Source: Bacilli bacterium
GTDB lineage: Bacteria; Bacillota_I; Bacilli_A; RFN20; CAG-826
DNA length: 51,781 nt
Reading direction: 5' to 3'
Assembly: GCA_017635465.1 (NCBI GenBank)
Contig: JAGBLL010000052.1
Location: 1 to 51,781, forward strand
Both the position numbers and the translations under genes were made by a program. Below the pieces are notes generated by a model. That model had not been told where the DNA came from and made no database searches. It saw only the letters and a list, made by a program, of their open reading frames with translations. Within the stretch, counting starts at the first letter, position 1. Every line of letters begins with the position of its first letter. Shown here in pieces: positions 28,484 to 35,814 of this stretch.

Positions 28484-28529
28484 TTTTTAAAACTCCCTTT
28501 TTCAAACATTTTAATTATAGTGCTTATAG

Positions 28530-28562
28530 ATAAAAACCGCATCACTTTTTTGTGACGCGGTT
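28530..28562 (-). terminator. Intrinsic terminator after gdhA
   Basis: On the minus strand AACCGCGTCAC pairs with GTGATGCGGTT (one G-U) around an A-rich loop, followed by TTTATC. It lies 20 nt past the gdhA stop. Confidence 0.85.
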
Positions 28563-28582
28563 GAATATTATTTATTGTTTTA

Positions 28583-29929
28583 TCACACAATTCCTTCTGC
28601 AAGCATTGCATCATAAACTTTTAAGAAACCAGCGATATTAGCGCCTAACGCTAAGTTCTTTGGTTCCCCGTATTTCTTCGCGGTTTCATAGCATTGTCTA
28701 AAGATATTCTTCATAATGCCTTTTAGTTTTTCATCAACTTCTTCAGCTGTCCAAGATAAGTGCATAGCGTTTTGGCTCATTTCTAATCCAGACACCGCGA
28801 CACCACCAGCATTACTTGCTTTACCTGGTGAGAAGATAACATCATTTTCATTAAAGAAACGGATAGCTTCTAAATCGCATGGCATATTAGCGCCTTCCAC
28901 AAGCATATAGCAGCCATTAGCTTTTAATTCTTTAGCGTTTTCTAAATTGATTTCACCTTGTGTGGCACATGGTAAGGCAATATCACATGGTGTCTTCCAT
29001 AAGTCTCTACTGACTTTGCTATATTTAACATTTGGATATAACTTGACGTAATCATTAACGAATTCGCCTTTAGCTTTAGCAAGTTCGATAATCTTATCAA
29101 CATCTAAGCCATTAGGATCACTAACACAACCATTGATATCAGACATACCAACGATAATAGCACCTAATTCTTTAGCCTTTAAAGCGGCCATTGAGCCGAC
29201 TTTACCACTGCCAGAGATAACAACTTTCTTACCTTTAATATCATCATTAAAGTAAGCTTTTAGCATTTCTTCAGCGAAATATAATAAGCCATAACCTGTA
29301 GCTTCTGGTCTATATAAGGAACCACCATAGGAAATGTTTTTACCAGTGAAGACACCAGACCATTCATTTCTAAGTTTCTTATAATAACCAAACATATAGC
29401 CAATTTCTCTAGCGCCGAAACCTAAGTCACCCGCAGGAACATCGGTATTAGGGCCAATATGACGGAACATTTCCGCCATAAAGGACTGGCAGAATCTCAT
29501 CACTTCAGCGTCACTCTTGCCACGTGGATCAAAATCAGAACCACCTTTACCACCGCCCATTGGTAAACCAGTTAAGGAGTTTTTAAATGTTTGTTCAAAG
29601 CCTAAGAATTTAAGAATTGATAAATTAACAGACTTATCAAATCTCATACCACCTTTATATGGACCAATCGCGGAATTAAATTGGACACGGTATCCAGTAT
29701 TGACTCTAATTTTGCCATTATCATCAACCCAAGGCACTCTAAATTGCACAATTCTTTCTGGGACCACTAATCTTTCAAGAATAGCGTTCTCTTCAATTCT
29801 TGGATCCTTATCAACAATGAAATCCATAGAATCTAAGAATTCTTCTACCGCTTGGATAAATTCTTTTTGTTCAGCGTATTTGACTTTCACATCGTCTAAA
29901 ATACGGTTTAAATATTCGTTCTTATACAT
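28583..29929 (-). CDS. gdhA: NADP-type glutamate dehydrogenase
   Basis: 448 aa, hexameric class I size. Makes glutamate from 2-oxoglutarate and ammonia. GPYKGGMRFDKSVNLSILKFL and LPMGGGKGGSDFDPRGKSD hold the substrate Lys residues; PAGDLGFGAREIGYMFG follows; VVISGSGKVGSMAA is the dinucleotide-binding loop; ASNAGGVAVSGLEMSQN is near the C-terminus. The SD AGAGG precedes the ATG at 29929. It is divergent from the tandem RNA that starts 137 bp away. Confidence 0.97.
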   Translation of the reverse strand: MYKNEYLNRILDDVKVKYAEQKEFIQAVEEFLDSMDFIVDKDPRIEENAILERLVVPERIVQFRVPWVDDNGKIRVNTGYRVQFNSAIGPYKGGMRFDKSVNLSILKFLGFEQTFKNSLTGLPMGGGKGGSDFDPRGKSDAEVMRFCQSFMAEMFRHIGPNTDVPAGDLGFGAREIGYMFGYYKKLRNEWSGVFTGKNISYGGSLYRPEATGYGLLYFAEEMLKAYFNDDIKGKKVVISGSGKVGSMAALKAKELGAIIVGMSDINGCVSDPNGLDVDKIIELAKAKGEFVNDYVKLYPNVKYSKVSRDLWKTPCDIALPCATQGEINLENAKELKANGCYMLVEGANMPCDLEAIRFFNENDVIFSPGKASNAGGVAVSGLEMSQNAMHLSWTAEEVDEKLKGIMKNIFRQCYETAKKYGEPKNLALGANIAGFLKVYDAMLAEGIV

Positions 29930-30032
29930 AAGTAAGACCTCTTTTATGGAAAAATAATAACACTATGAAAAACAACATCATACAAAAAACGTATCAAAAC
30001 TATATATTTTTTATATGTAAGATTATCAATCG

Positions 30033-30061
30033 TTTTGAAAAGGTGAGAAATAATGTATAAT
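30033..30061 (+). promoter_or_regulatory. Promoter for the tandem structured RNA
   Basis: TTTTGA (30033-30038), a 17-bp spacer and a perfect TATAAT (30056-30061); an alternative -35 TTGAAA at 30035-30040 gives a 15-bp spacer. Initiation about 7 nt later would start the RNA at the first base pair of helix P1. Confidence 0.7.
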
Positions 30062-30065
30062 GAAC

Positions 30066-30258
30066 TTGTCAAAGGTGGAGAATCAGTGCGCGACCACGAC
30101 GCATCTAGAAATAGATGGCTACTGCGATCCGGGATGGTAACTGCCCCGGTTGACAAAACAAACTAATAATTACCGAAGGTGGAGAATCAGTGCACGACCA
30201 CGGCGCATTCAGAAGAATGGGTACAGCGATCCAGAATGGTAACTGCTCTGGTCGGTAA
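30066..30258 (+). repeat. Two tandem copies of the ~90-nt RNA unit
   Basis: Direct repeat with a 13-nt spacer (30157-30169). Invariant blocks include AGGTGGAGAATCAGTGC, CGACCACG, GCGATCC and ATGGTAACTGC; differences cluster in paired stems. Confidence 0.9.
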
Positions 30259-30261
30259 GCA

Positions 30262-30293
30262 AAAACGTTTCCGATTAAAAGAAACGTTTTTTT
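30262..30293 (+). terminator. Terminator of the tandem RNA
   Basis: Perfect 10-bp inverted repeat AAAACGTTTC (30262-30271) / GAAACGTTTT (30281-30290) followed by T. The long T run is on the plus strand, fixing the direction of the RNA, though the hairpin could also serve the HEPN gene that ends at 30299 on the other strand. Confidence 0.88.
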
Positions 30294-30298
30294 AGTTA

Positions 30299-30643
30299 TT
30301 ACTCATTATCATGCAAAATGAATATGCAGTACTCTTTCAATTTTGTAATATCAGAAGATGATGATTTCCACACTATTTCAAAACTGATGGTCATATAATC
30401 ATGTCCGACCCAATCTCTCATACCTTTGATATCTTTCCACGGCACATCTTGATATTTGAATAGCAATTCATTGGGTAATTTTTTAGCCAATTCGCCGATT
30501 TGAAAAATATTGAAACACACAACGTCTTTCGCGTTTTCATCCTTATAAAAATCATCTTCAGTAATGTTGTTAATTGTTTTTTCCACTCTTTCACAGTGGC
30601 GGATAATTGATTTTAAGATTCCTTTTTCTTTTGTTGTTAGCAT
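30299..30643 (-). CDS. HEPN-domain RNase toxin (DUF86 type)
   Basis: 114 aa, all helical. RDWVGHDY (Arg76, His81, Tyr83) is the R-X4-H-X-Y ribonuclease motif of HEPN toxins; FNIFQIGELAKKLP is the usual helix before it. In HEPN/MNT modules the toxin cleaves RNA until its tyrosine is AMPylated by the MNT partner. Its start overlaps the MNT gene by 7 bp. It ends 6 nt from the terminator of the convergent tandem RNA. Confidence 0.92.
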   Translation of the reverse strand: MLTTKEKGILKSIIRHCERVEKTINNITEDDFYKDENAKDVVCFNIFQIGELAKKLPNELLFKYQDVPWKDIKGMRDWVGHDYMTISFEIVWKSSSSDITKLKEYCIFILHDNE

Positions 30644-31092
30644 AACTTGATTAGGTCCTTTTCGAGTTGTTCTTTAAAATATTCAGGCATTTCTGAGCCA
30701 ATTATTACAAGATCAACCTCTTTGCCTAGTGCTTTTTCTAATTCGTCGCGAAAAGCAGATTGTTTCCATAATGTATCAACATCCCCTTTATCACAATAAA
30801 TGTCGATGTCACTATTTCTTTTAGCCTCGCCTCTAGAATAACTACCAAACAAGTACACCTCTTTTATGCTGTGTTTGTCCATCACCGGCTTAATGATTTC
30901 TTTTATTTGTTTGAGAGTTAAAACACTAGGATGCAAATCTTCCATAATTAAATTAGTGATATAACTATTTTTACTAGAAACACTTTCCAATTTGTTGATT
31001 AGTTCTACGTCACTTCTTTTAACACGGAATGGATACATCTTGTAATTCTCTTTATTGTATTCGTTTATATACCTAGTTTGTCTTCTCTCCAT
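30637..31092 (-). CDS. MNT nucleotidyltransferase antitoxin with N-terminal ribbon-helix-helix-like domain
   Basis: 151 aa. Residues ~5-50 (RYINEYNKENYKMYPFRVKR, then a helix ending in YITNLI) look like an RHH DNA-binding domain, uncommon in front of an MNT. Residues ~57-151 are the minimal nucleotidyltransferase with GS-X10-DxD (Gly83, Ser84, Asp95, Asp97). It should AMPylate and silence the adjacent HEPN toxin; the RHH part could repress the operon. The ATG at 31092 is chosen because the domain starts there and TATAAT lies 12 nt upstream; an upstream ATG falls inside the operator. Confidence 0.88.
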   Translation of the reverse strand: MERRQTRYINEYNKENYKMYPFRVKRSDVELINKLESVSSKNSYITNLIMEDLHPSVLTLKQIKEIIKPVMDKHSIKEVYLFGSYSRGEAKRNSDIDIYCDKGDVDTLWKQSAFRDELEKALGKEVDLVIIGSEMPEYFKEQLEKDLIKLC

Positions 31093-31104
31093 AACCCTAA
31101 TCCA

Positions 31105-31128
31105 ATTATATGCTATCATATATGCTAT
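31105..31128 (-). promoter_or_regulatory. -10 box and direct-repeat operator of the MNT/HEPN operon
   Basis: TATAAT on minus (31105-31110) overlaps two direct copies of TATATGCTAT (plus strand, 31107-31116 and 31119-31128) spaced 12 bp, close to one helical turn. This fits cooperative binding by an RHH autorepressor such as the antitoxin's N-terminus. Confidence 0.55.
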
Positions 31129-31170
31129 AATATGTAAAGTATAAAAATGAAACCAGTGGCGCGAACTTAC

Positions 31171-32382
31171 CTATTTGTTACAAACCATCTTGACCGCTAA
31201 GCAAATAACTTCTGTCGCTAATTTAAGTTCTTCTAATGATGGATAGCTAGGACAAATTCTTATATGTTCATTATTAGGATCTTTATGATATGGATAAGAA
31301 GCACCGACATCTGTAAGTGTTACTCCTAATTCTTTACACGTTTTTACGACTTCTGAGGCGTTTTTAACGTAAAGGGATATAAAATATCCACCTGTCGGTT
31401 TACTCCATCTAGCGATGTCTTTTATTTCTTTTTCAAATATATCTAAAACGATATCAAATTTTGGTTTTAATAATTTAGCGTGTTTATTCATATGTTCTTT
31501 AATGGTTTTATCATCTTTAAAGAACAATGCATGTCGATATTGATTTAATTTATCATAACCAATGGTTTGATATTTTAATGTGTTCTTAATATCTTTGATG
31601 TTATTTTCACTACACCCTAACGCGGAGACACCTGAACCAGGGAAAGTCATCTTAGAAGTTGATGCAAACATATAAACAATTTCTTCATTATGATATTTTT
31701 TACATTCATCATAGATATTTAATATAGGTTCATATTGTTGATCAAAAGATTGTTGGGTGAGGTAGGCTAAATCCCAGTAGATTCTAAAATCATTAGCAGC
31801 GGGTTTTAATTTAGCGAATCTTCTTATCACTTCATCACTATAATTAATACCAGTTGGGTTTGAATATTTTGGTACACACCAGATGCCTTTAACTTCTGGA
31901 TCTTTAATATATTGCTCCACCTTATCCATATCTGGGCCATGTTCATCCATTGGGATATTAATCATTTCAATACCTAATGACTCACATATTGTAAAGTGTC
32001 TATCATATCCAGGAACTGGACATAACCATTTGATATGTTCTTGTTTAGAAAATGGAAGATTATTATTAACACCATGAAGAACACTTTTTTCCACAAGTGA
32101 GGCCATGATATATAAAGAAGAATTGCCGTAAACAATAATATTTTCTTCTTCAATACCCATGATATTAGAGAACATCTTCTTACATTCATGGATACCATCT
32201 AATATGCCATAATTACGATAATCAGCATTATTAATAATTAAATTAGAAGAAGAATTTAATAAATCTAACATTGGTAAAGATAAATCAACTTGCTCTTTAC
32301 AAGGTTTACCTCTCGCCATAGAGATATTAAGATTTAAAGATTTATAATAATTAAATATTTTTAGTAGTTCATTATTGTTCAT
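31171..32382 (-). CDS. PLP-dependent aminotransferase (aspartate aminotransferase type, MocR-like clade)
   Basis: 403 aa, fold type I. MARGKPCKEQVDLSLPMLDL at the N-terminus and the early YRNYGILDGIHECKKMFSNI motif mark the Asp_aminotransf (PF12897) group rather than ordinary AspC. WCVPKYSNPTGINY is the Asn-binding turn and FASTSKMTFPGSGVSA contains the PLP lysine. Probably acts on aspartate or another dicarboxylic amino acid; exact substrate not readable. No SD precedes the ATG. Confidence 0.8.
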   Translation of the reverse strand: MNNNELLKIFNYYKSLNLNISMARGKPCKEQVDLSLPMLDLLNSSSNLIINNADYRNYGILDGIHECKKMFSNIMGIEEENIIVYGNSSLYIMASLVEKSVLHGVNNNLPFSKQEHIKWLCPVPGYDRHFTICESLGIEMINIPMDEHGPDMDKVEQYIKDPEVKGIWCVPKYSNPTGINYSDEVIRRFAKLKPAANDFRIYWDLAYLTQQSFDQQYEPILNIYDECKKYHNEEIVYMFASTSKMTFPGSGVSALGCSENNIKDIKNTLKYQTIGYDKLNQYRHALFFKDDKTIKEHMNKHAKLLKPKFDIVLDIFEKEIKDIARWSKPTGGYFISLYVKNASEVVKTCKELGVTLTDVGASYPYHKDPNNEHIRICPSYPSLEELKLATEVICLAVKMVCNK

Positions 32383-32455
32383 ATTTTTAGTGTATCACTA
32401 TATTTCACTAAGGTCTAAACCAAGTTTTAAACTTGATGTCGTATGAATAAGCCTT

Positions 32456-32562
32456 TGTAAACCGTATCGTAAACCATATCGTAAACCATATCGTAAACCA
32501 TTCCGTAAACCATTCCGTAAACTAGATGGAGCGGTTATCGTAAACCGTATCGTAAACTAGAG
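32456..32562. repeat. Tandem 12-bp repeat array (about 8 units)
   Basis: Unit CGTAAACCATAT/CGTAAACCATTC. Six contiguous units from 32456 to 32527, an 11-bp interruption, then two more to 32562. The last unit includes the stop codon of the aminotransferase gene that ends at 32557. No spacers, so not CRISPR. Confidence 0.9.
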
Positions 32563-33696
32563 TAATCTTAAAACTTCGATTAGTCTTTCTAATTTATCCA
32601 TGCCCGCGGCATAGCTAATTCTAATATAGCCTTCACCACTGTCACCAAAGGCGGTACCAGGCACAACAAGGACATCATATTCTTGTAATAGTTTTAAGCA
32701 GAATTCTCTAGAAGATAAATTATATTTCTTAATAGATGGGAATAAATAGAACGCTCCTTCAGCATCAAAGCATTGAATATCTAGTTCCTTAAATGATTTT
32801 AATAGATATTCTCTTCTATTGTTATATTCCTTAACCATGTTTTCCATATCACTAATGCAGTAATCTAACGCCGAGATTGCGCCATACTGCGCCATGGTGG
32901 GAGCGCTTAACATAATGTATTGTTGGATCTTTAATATTTGATCTAAGACATCTTTAGGCGCACAGACATAACCTAGTCTCCAACCAGTCATTGCAAAAGC
33001 TTTAGAGAAGCCGTTTATTAATATTGTTCTTTCTTTGAAGCCTTTAAAAGAAGCGATAGAACAATGCTTCTTGCCATATGTTAGTTCAGCGTATATTTCA
33101 TCACTAATAACGTATAAATCATTCTTTAAGATGAGAGGCGCTATATCTTCTAAGTCTTCCTTAGTCATGATTGCCCCAGTTGGGTTATTAGGGAAAGATA
33201 AGAAGACCGCTTTTGTTTTAGAAGTAATATGAGCTTCTAATTCTTCTTTTGTTAATTTAAAGTTATTCTCTTCTTTTAATGGGATAACCACTGCTTTACC
33301 ACCACACATCTCAATATCAGGGATATAGCAGATATATGTTGGTTCAGTAACGATTACTTCATCTCCTGGATTAATGATGGCCATTAACGCGGCAAGGATA
33401 CCTTGAGAAGAACCTGCAGTTAGAATCATTTCATCAGGTTTATAATCTATATCAAATCTATCTAATAAATATTTAGATATCTTATTTCTTAATTCTGGTA
33501 AGCCTTGGTTAGAAGTATAGAATGTTTTACCTTTATCTAAACTATCTTTCGCAGCATCTATAATAGCTTTAGGTGTAGTGAAATCTGGTTCACCAACTCC
33601 TAAAGAAGTTACTTCTGGTCTTTCAGAAGCATAATTGAAGAATTCTCTGATACCAGAGGGTTTCATGTTAGAGATAAGGCTAGATAATGGTTTCAT
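32557..33696 (-). CDS. PLP-dependent class I aminotransferase (PatA/AspB type)
   Basis: 379 aa. GVGEPDFTTPKAIIDAA, SNQGLPELRNKIS, FPNNPTGAIMTKEDLE, SDEIYAELTYG, and the PLP-Lys segment INGFSKAFAMTGWRLGY define subgroup I-gamma aminotransferases, which include aromatic, aspartate and N-acetyl-diaminopimelate enzymes. The substrate cannot be fixed. No SD: TAATAT lies 8 nt before the ATG, consistent with a leaderless start. Its 3' end runs into the 12-bp repeat array. The 278-bp stretch upstream (33697-33974) holds no recognisable gene. Confidence 0.9.
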   Translation of the reverse strand: MKPLSSLISNMKPSGIREFFNYASERPEVTSLGVGEPDFTTPKAIIDAAKDSLDKGKTFYTSNQGLPELRNKISKYLLDRFDIDYKPDEMILTAGSSQGILAALMAIINPGDEVIVTEPTYICYIPDIEMCGGKAVVIPLKEENNFKLTKEELEAHITSKTKAVFLSFPNNPTGAIMTKEDLEDIAPLILKNDLYVISDEIYAELTYGKKHCSIASFKGFKERTILINGFSKAFAMTGWRLGYVCAPKDVLDQILKIQQYIMLSAPTMAQYGAISALDYCISDMENMVKEYNNRREYLLKSFKELDIQCFDAEGAFYLFPSIKKYNLSSREFCLKLLQEYDVLVVPGTAFGDSGEGYIRISYAAGMDKLERLIEVLRLL

Positions 33697-33974
33697 AGTT
33701 GTGAATATTATGAACCAAGATTACTTATAGATGAAAGAGAAAAGTGTATTACAAAGAATAAGCACAGTATTCGTACGTAGTAATACCGTCAAAAGAACAA
33801 AGAAGTTTTTTCTTTAACAATTTTCTTTTTTCTTATCTTCTAAATAATAAACTGAGCCAATTACAGGCAAGCAATGGTAGCAAGGCTCTTTTGTGGAAAA
33901 CACTTCTGCCATTTGCAATTTGTTTTTATTTTTGTGCTGACTATTTCAAAGAAAATGTTACAATCACGCTAAAA

Positions 33975-34295
33975 TTACCAGCGTCTTAAAAATATTTTTA
34001 AAGCTTTTTCTATATTTATTAGTCTCTTTTTTAGTCTTCTAAGATCTCTTTTTGTAAGTTTATAGTCTTGACTAAGGTGTATTTGTCTTTTGACTTCTAG
34101 ATTATCAACATTTCCAAGATACTCTGAAATAACCTTTCCGTTTTCCTTTCTTTTACGATAAGCAAAGGAAGAGTTTCCCATTTTTCTAATGAATATCGAT
34201 CCACGAGGTAAAGATAAGAGTTTTGCTTCGCATGCAGCAATTTCTCTTTTCAACTCAGAAACCTCATCTAACAATGTACTTTCTATGAACCTCAT
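33975..34295 (-). CDS. Small basic protein, paralogue of the 40038-40343 protein
   Basis: 106 aa. An N-terminal coiled-coil-like helix, then LLSLPRGSIFIRKMGNSSF, then GKVISEYLG, then a basic helical C-terminus. The middle motif (LP-GSI-x5-GN-x4-Y-x5-GK-V-S-Y-G) is shared with the protein encoded at 40038-40343, the first gene of the DUF3990 cassette, so this may be an orphan of such a cassette. Function unknown. Good promoter at 34314-34341 and AGGATAG before the ATG. Confidence 0.7.
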   Translation of the reverse strand: MRFIESTLLDEVSELKREIAACEAKLLSLPRGSIFIRKMGNSSFAYRKRKENGKVISEYLGNVDNLEVKRQIHLSQDYKLTKRDLRRLKKRLINIEKALKIFLRRW

Positions 34296-34313
34296 AGTAA
34301 CTATCCTAATAAT

Positions 34314-34341
34314 ATTATAATTTATTGCACTACTATATCAA
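34314..34341 (-). promoter_or_regulatory. Promoter of the orphan cassette-like gene
   Basis: Minus strand TTGATA (34336-34341), a 16-bp spacer and TATAAT (34314-34319). Confidence 0.65.
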
Positions 34342-34467
34342 TAATTTTAAGCATAGGTTGTGCAAGAGTTTTATAACGACTGTTAATGATAAATTATATA
34401 GATTAAATCACATTTTTTAATTGATTCAATTAGTGTTTTCTTAAGAAGCGTTTTCGGCGTTTTGAAA

Positions 34468-34513
34468 GAATTTCATTCGGTGAAATGAAAGAGTTTCGTT
34501 TAGTGAAATGAAA
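34468..34513. repeat. Two tandem 23-bp hairpin repeats
   Basis: 34468-34490 and 34491-34513, consensus GARTTTCRTTYRGTGAAATG then AAA. Each folds as TTTCRTT/AATGAAA. Part of the 317-bp gene-free stretch 34296-34612. Confidence 0.85.
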
Positions 34514-34516
34514 AAA

Positions 34517-34607
34517 GTGCAACGCATTTGTTTTCGTTGCATTTGCGTTGCATTTTCGTTGTGCAACGTATTTTCTTTCGTTGCATTTACGTTGCGTTTA
34601 TACAACG
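34517..34607. repeat. Two tandem ~44-bp repeats built of GTTGCATTT/GTGCAACG words
   Basis: Copies begin at 34517 and 34561, each starting GTGCAACG and containing CGTTGCATTT then CGTTGC. The internal GTGCAACG and CGTTGCA words are complementary, so the region can fold. It lies directly after the capF stop codon. Confidence 0.85.
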
Positions 34608-34612
34608 AATAA

Positions 34613-35809
34613 TTACTTAACTACCTCAAAGAATGTATCTGGTCTATCTTTATTGAATATCTCATTACATGTCATCACAGTAACAAGGTTTTCTGTTTTA
34701 GATAGATTGATAATATTATGGGTCCAACCTGGAATCATATAGACCGCTTCAACTTTATCGCCACTGACTTCGAATTCAACGAATTCACCAGTGTTGATAT
34801 TTCTTTCTTGGATTAAACCATGTCCAGCGACAACGATGAATTGTTCCCATTTAGAGTTATGCCAGTGATTGCCTTTAGTAATTCCTGGTTTAGTAATATT
34901 AATAGATACTTGGCCACAATCTAATGTATGCACTAATTCTGTAAAAGAACCCCTATCATCAACATTCATCTTTAATTGATATTTAAATTTATCTTTTGGT
35001 AAATAAGATAAATATAAACTAAATAACTTTTTAGCAAAGCTACCATTAGGCATCTTTGGCATCATTAATGATACTGGTTGAGTTTTAAATTCTTGAAGTA
35101 GATCAACGATTTCCCCTAGAGTCACTTTATGAGTAACAGGAACAACGCAGTATCTACCATCATCTTTTAAGATAGCGTCCACTCCATCAAATTCGCAGTG
35201 CTTTTCCTTACCTTCTAATAAATCGAACATTCCTTCAACAAGGTCATCAATATATAAAAGTTCTAATTCTGTATTTCTATCATTAACAGTAAATTCTTCA
35301 TCATTAGCAACCGCCCAACAAAATGTTGATACCGCACTGTTATATTTAGGTCTACTATGGCCCATAAGATTTGGGAATCTATAGACATATGCTTTAGTAT
35401 TATTCTCTTTAGCATATTTAAAGAACAATTCTTCTCCCGCTAATTTAGACTTACCATATTCACTATTACCAAATCTGCCACTTAAAGATGCTTGAGTGGA
35501 ACTAGATAACATAATAGGCGCTTTGTTATGATGCTTCTTTAATGTTTCTAATAATGTAGAAGCAAAACCAAAATTACCTTTCATAAAGTCTTCTTGATTT
35601 TGTGGTCTATTAACTCCCGCAAGATTAAAGACAAAATCACAATTAGCACAATAAGCATCTAATTTATCTTCATCACCTAAATCATATTCATATATTTCAT
35701 CAATATGGATATTAGGTCTTGTTTTGTTTTTACCATCTCTTATATTTTTAAGATTATTGATTAAAGCGGTTCCCACCATGCCTTTAGAACCAGTTACTAG
35801 AATCTTCAT
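34613..35809 (-). CDS. capF: CapF-type UDP-FucNAc pathway reductase: SDR plus cupin
   Basis: 398 aa. Residues ~1-250 are an extended SDR (ILVTGSKGMVGTAL; catalytic Tyr-Lys in SEYGKSKLAGEE); ~270-398 a cupin (SINITKPGITKGNHWHNSKW, metal His residues). This two-domain architecture is that of S. aureus CapF, which epimerises and reduces the CapE product to UDP-2-acetamido-2,6-dideoxy-L-talose. With CapE and CapG it completes UDP-N-acetyl-L-fucosamine. It starts 5 nt after the TIR-like gene with AAGGAAT upstream. Followed by repeats, not by a clear terminator. Confidence 0.92.
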   Translation of the reverse strand: MKILVTGSKGMVGTALINNLKNIRDGKNKTRPNIHIDEIYEYDLGDEDKLDAYCANCDFVFNLAGVNRPQNQEDFMKGNFGFASTLLETLKKHHNKAPIMLSSSTQASLSGRFGNSEYGKSKLAGEELFFKYAKENNTKAYVYRFPNLMGHSRPKYNSAVSTFCWAVANDEEFTVNDRNTELELLYIDDLVEGMFDLLEGKEKHCEFDGVDAILKDDGRYCVVPVTHKVTLGEIVDLLQEFKTQPVSLMMPKMPNGSFAKKLFSLYLSYLPKDKFKYQLKMNVDDRGSFTELVHTLDCGQVSINITKPGITKGNHWHNSKWEQFIVVAGHGLIQERNINTGEFVEFEVSGDKVEAVYMIPGWTHNIINLSKTENLVTVMTCNEIFNKDRPDTFFEVVK

Positions 35810-35814
35810 ATTCC

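Larger units (their letters stand above)
30066..30293 (+). ncRNA. Unrecognised structured RNA with two tandem ~90-nt units and its own terminator
   Basis: Unit 1 is 30066-30156, unit 2 is 30170-30258. Each is closed by a 7-bp helix P1 (TTGTCAA/TTGACAA; TTACCGA/TCGGTAA). Inside are GTGG/CCAC (P2), P3 (CATCTA-GAAA-TAGATG; CATTC-AGAA-GAATG) and P4 (CCGGG/CCCGG; CCAGA/TCTGG) with the identical loop ATGGTAACTGC. P1, P3 and P4 differ between units yet stay paired, which is compensatory change. The invariant CAGT in the P2 loop can pair with ACTG in the P4 loop (possible kissing contact). No ORF of useful length lies inside and no plus-strand gene follows, so this looks like a stand-alone RNA rather than a riboswitch leader. 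It matches no glycine, c-di-GMP, T-box, SRP, 6S or tmRNA pattern known to me. Confidence 0.85.

Noticed and set aside
30066-30258. Tandem glycine or c-di-GMP riboswitch, T-box, 6S, SRP or tmRNA
   Set aside because: None of the conserved cores I know for these classes is present, and there is no downstream gene.
30066-30293. Type III toxin-antitoxin RNA (ToxI-like) or a gdhA riboswitch
   Set aside because: ToxI repeats are shorter and precede the toxin on the same strand; here the HEPN gene converges. gdhA is divergent, and promoter and terminator polarity place the RNA on plus.
32456-32562. Possible CRISPR array
   Set aside because: Units are 12 bp, contiguous and lack unique spacers; no cas genes are present.
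33697-33974. Possible RNA gene in the 278-bp gap
   Set aside because: No cloverleaf, tandem structure or convincing promoter-terminator pair; only AT-rich sequence.
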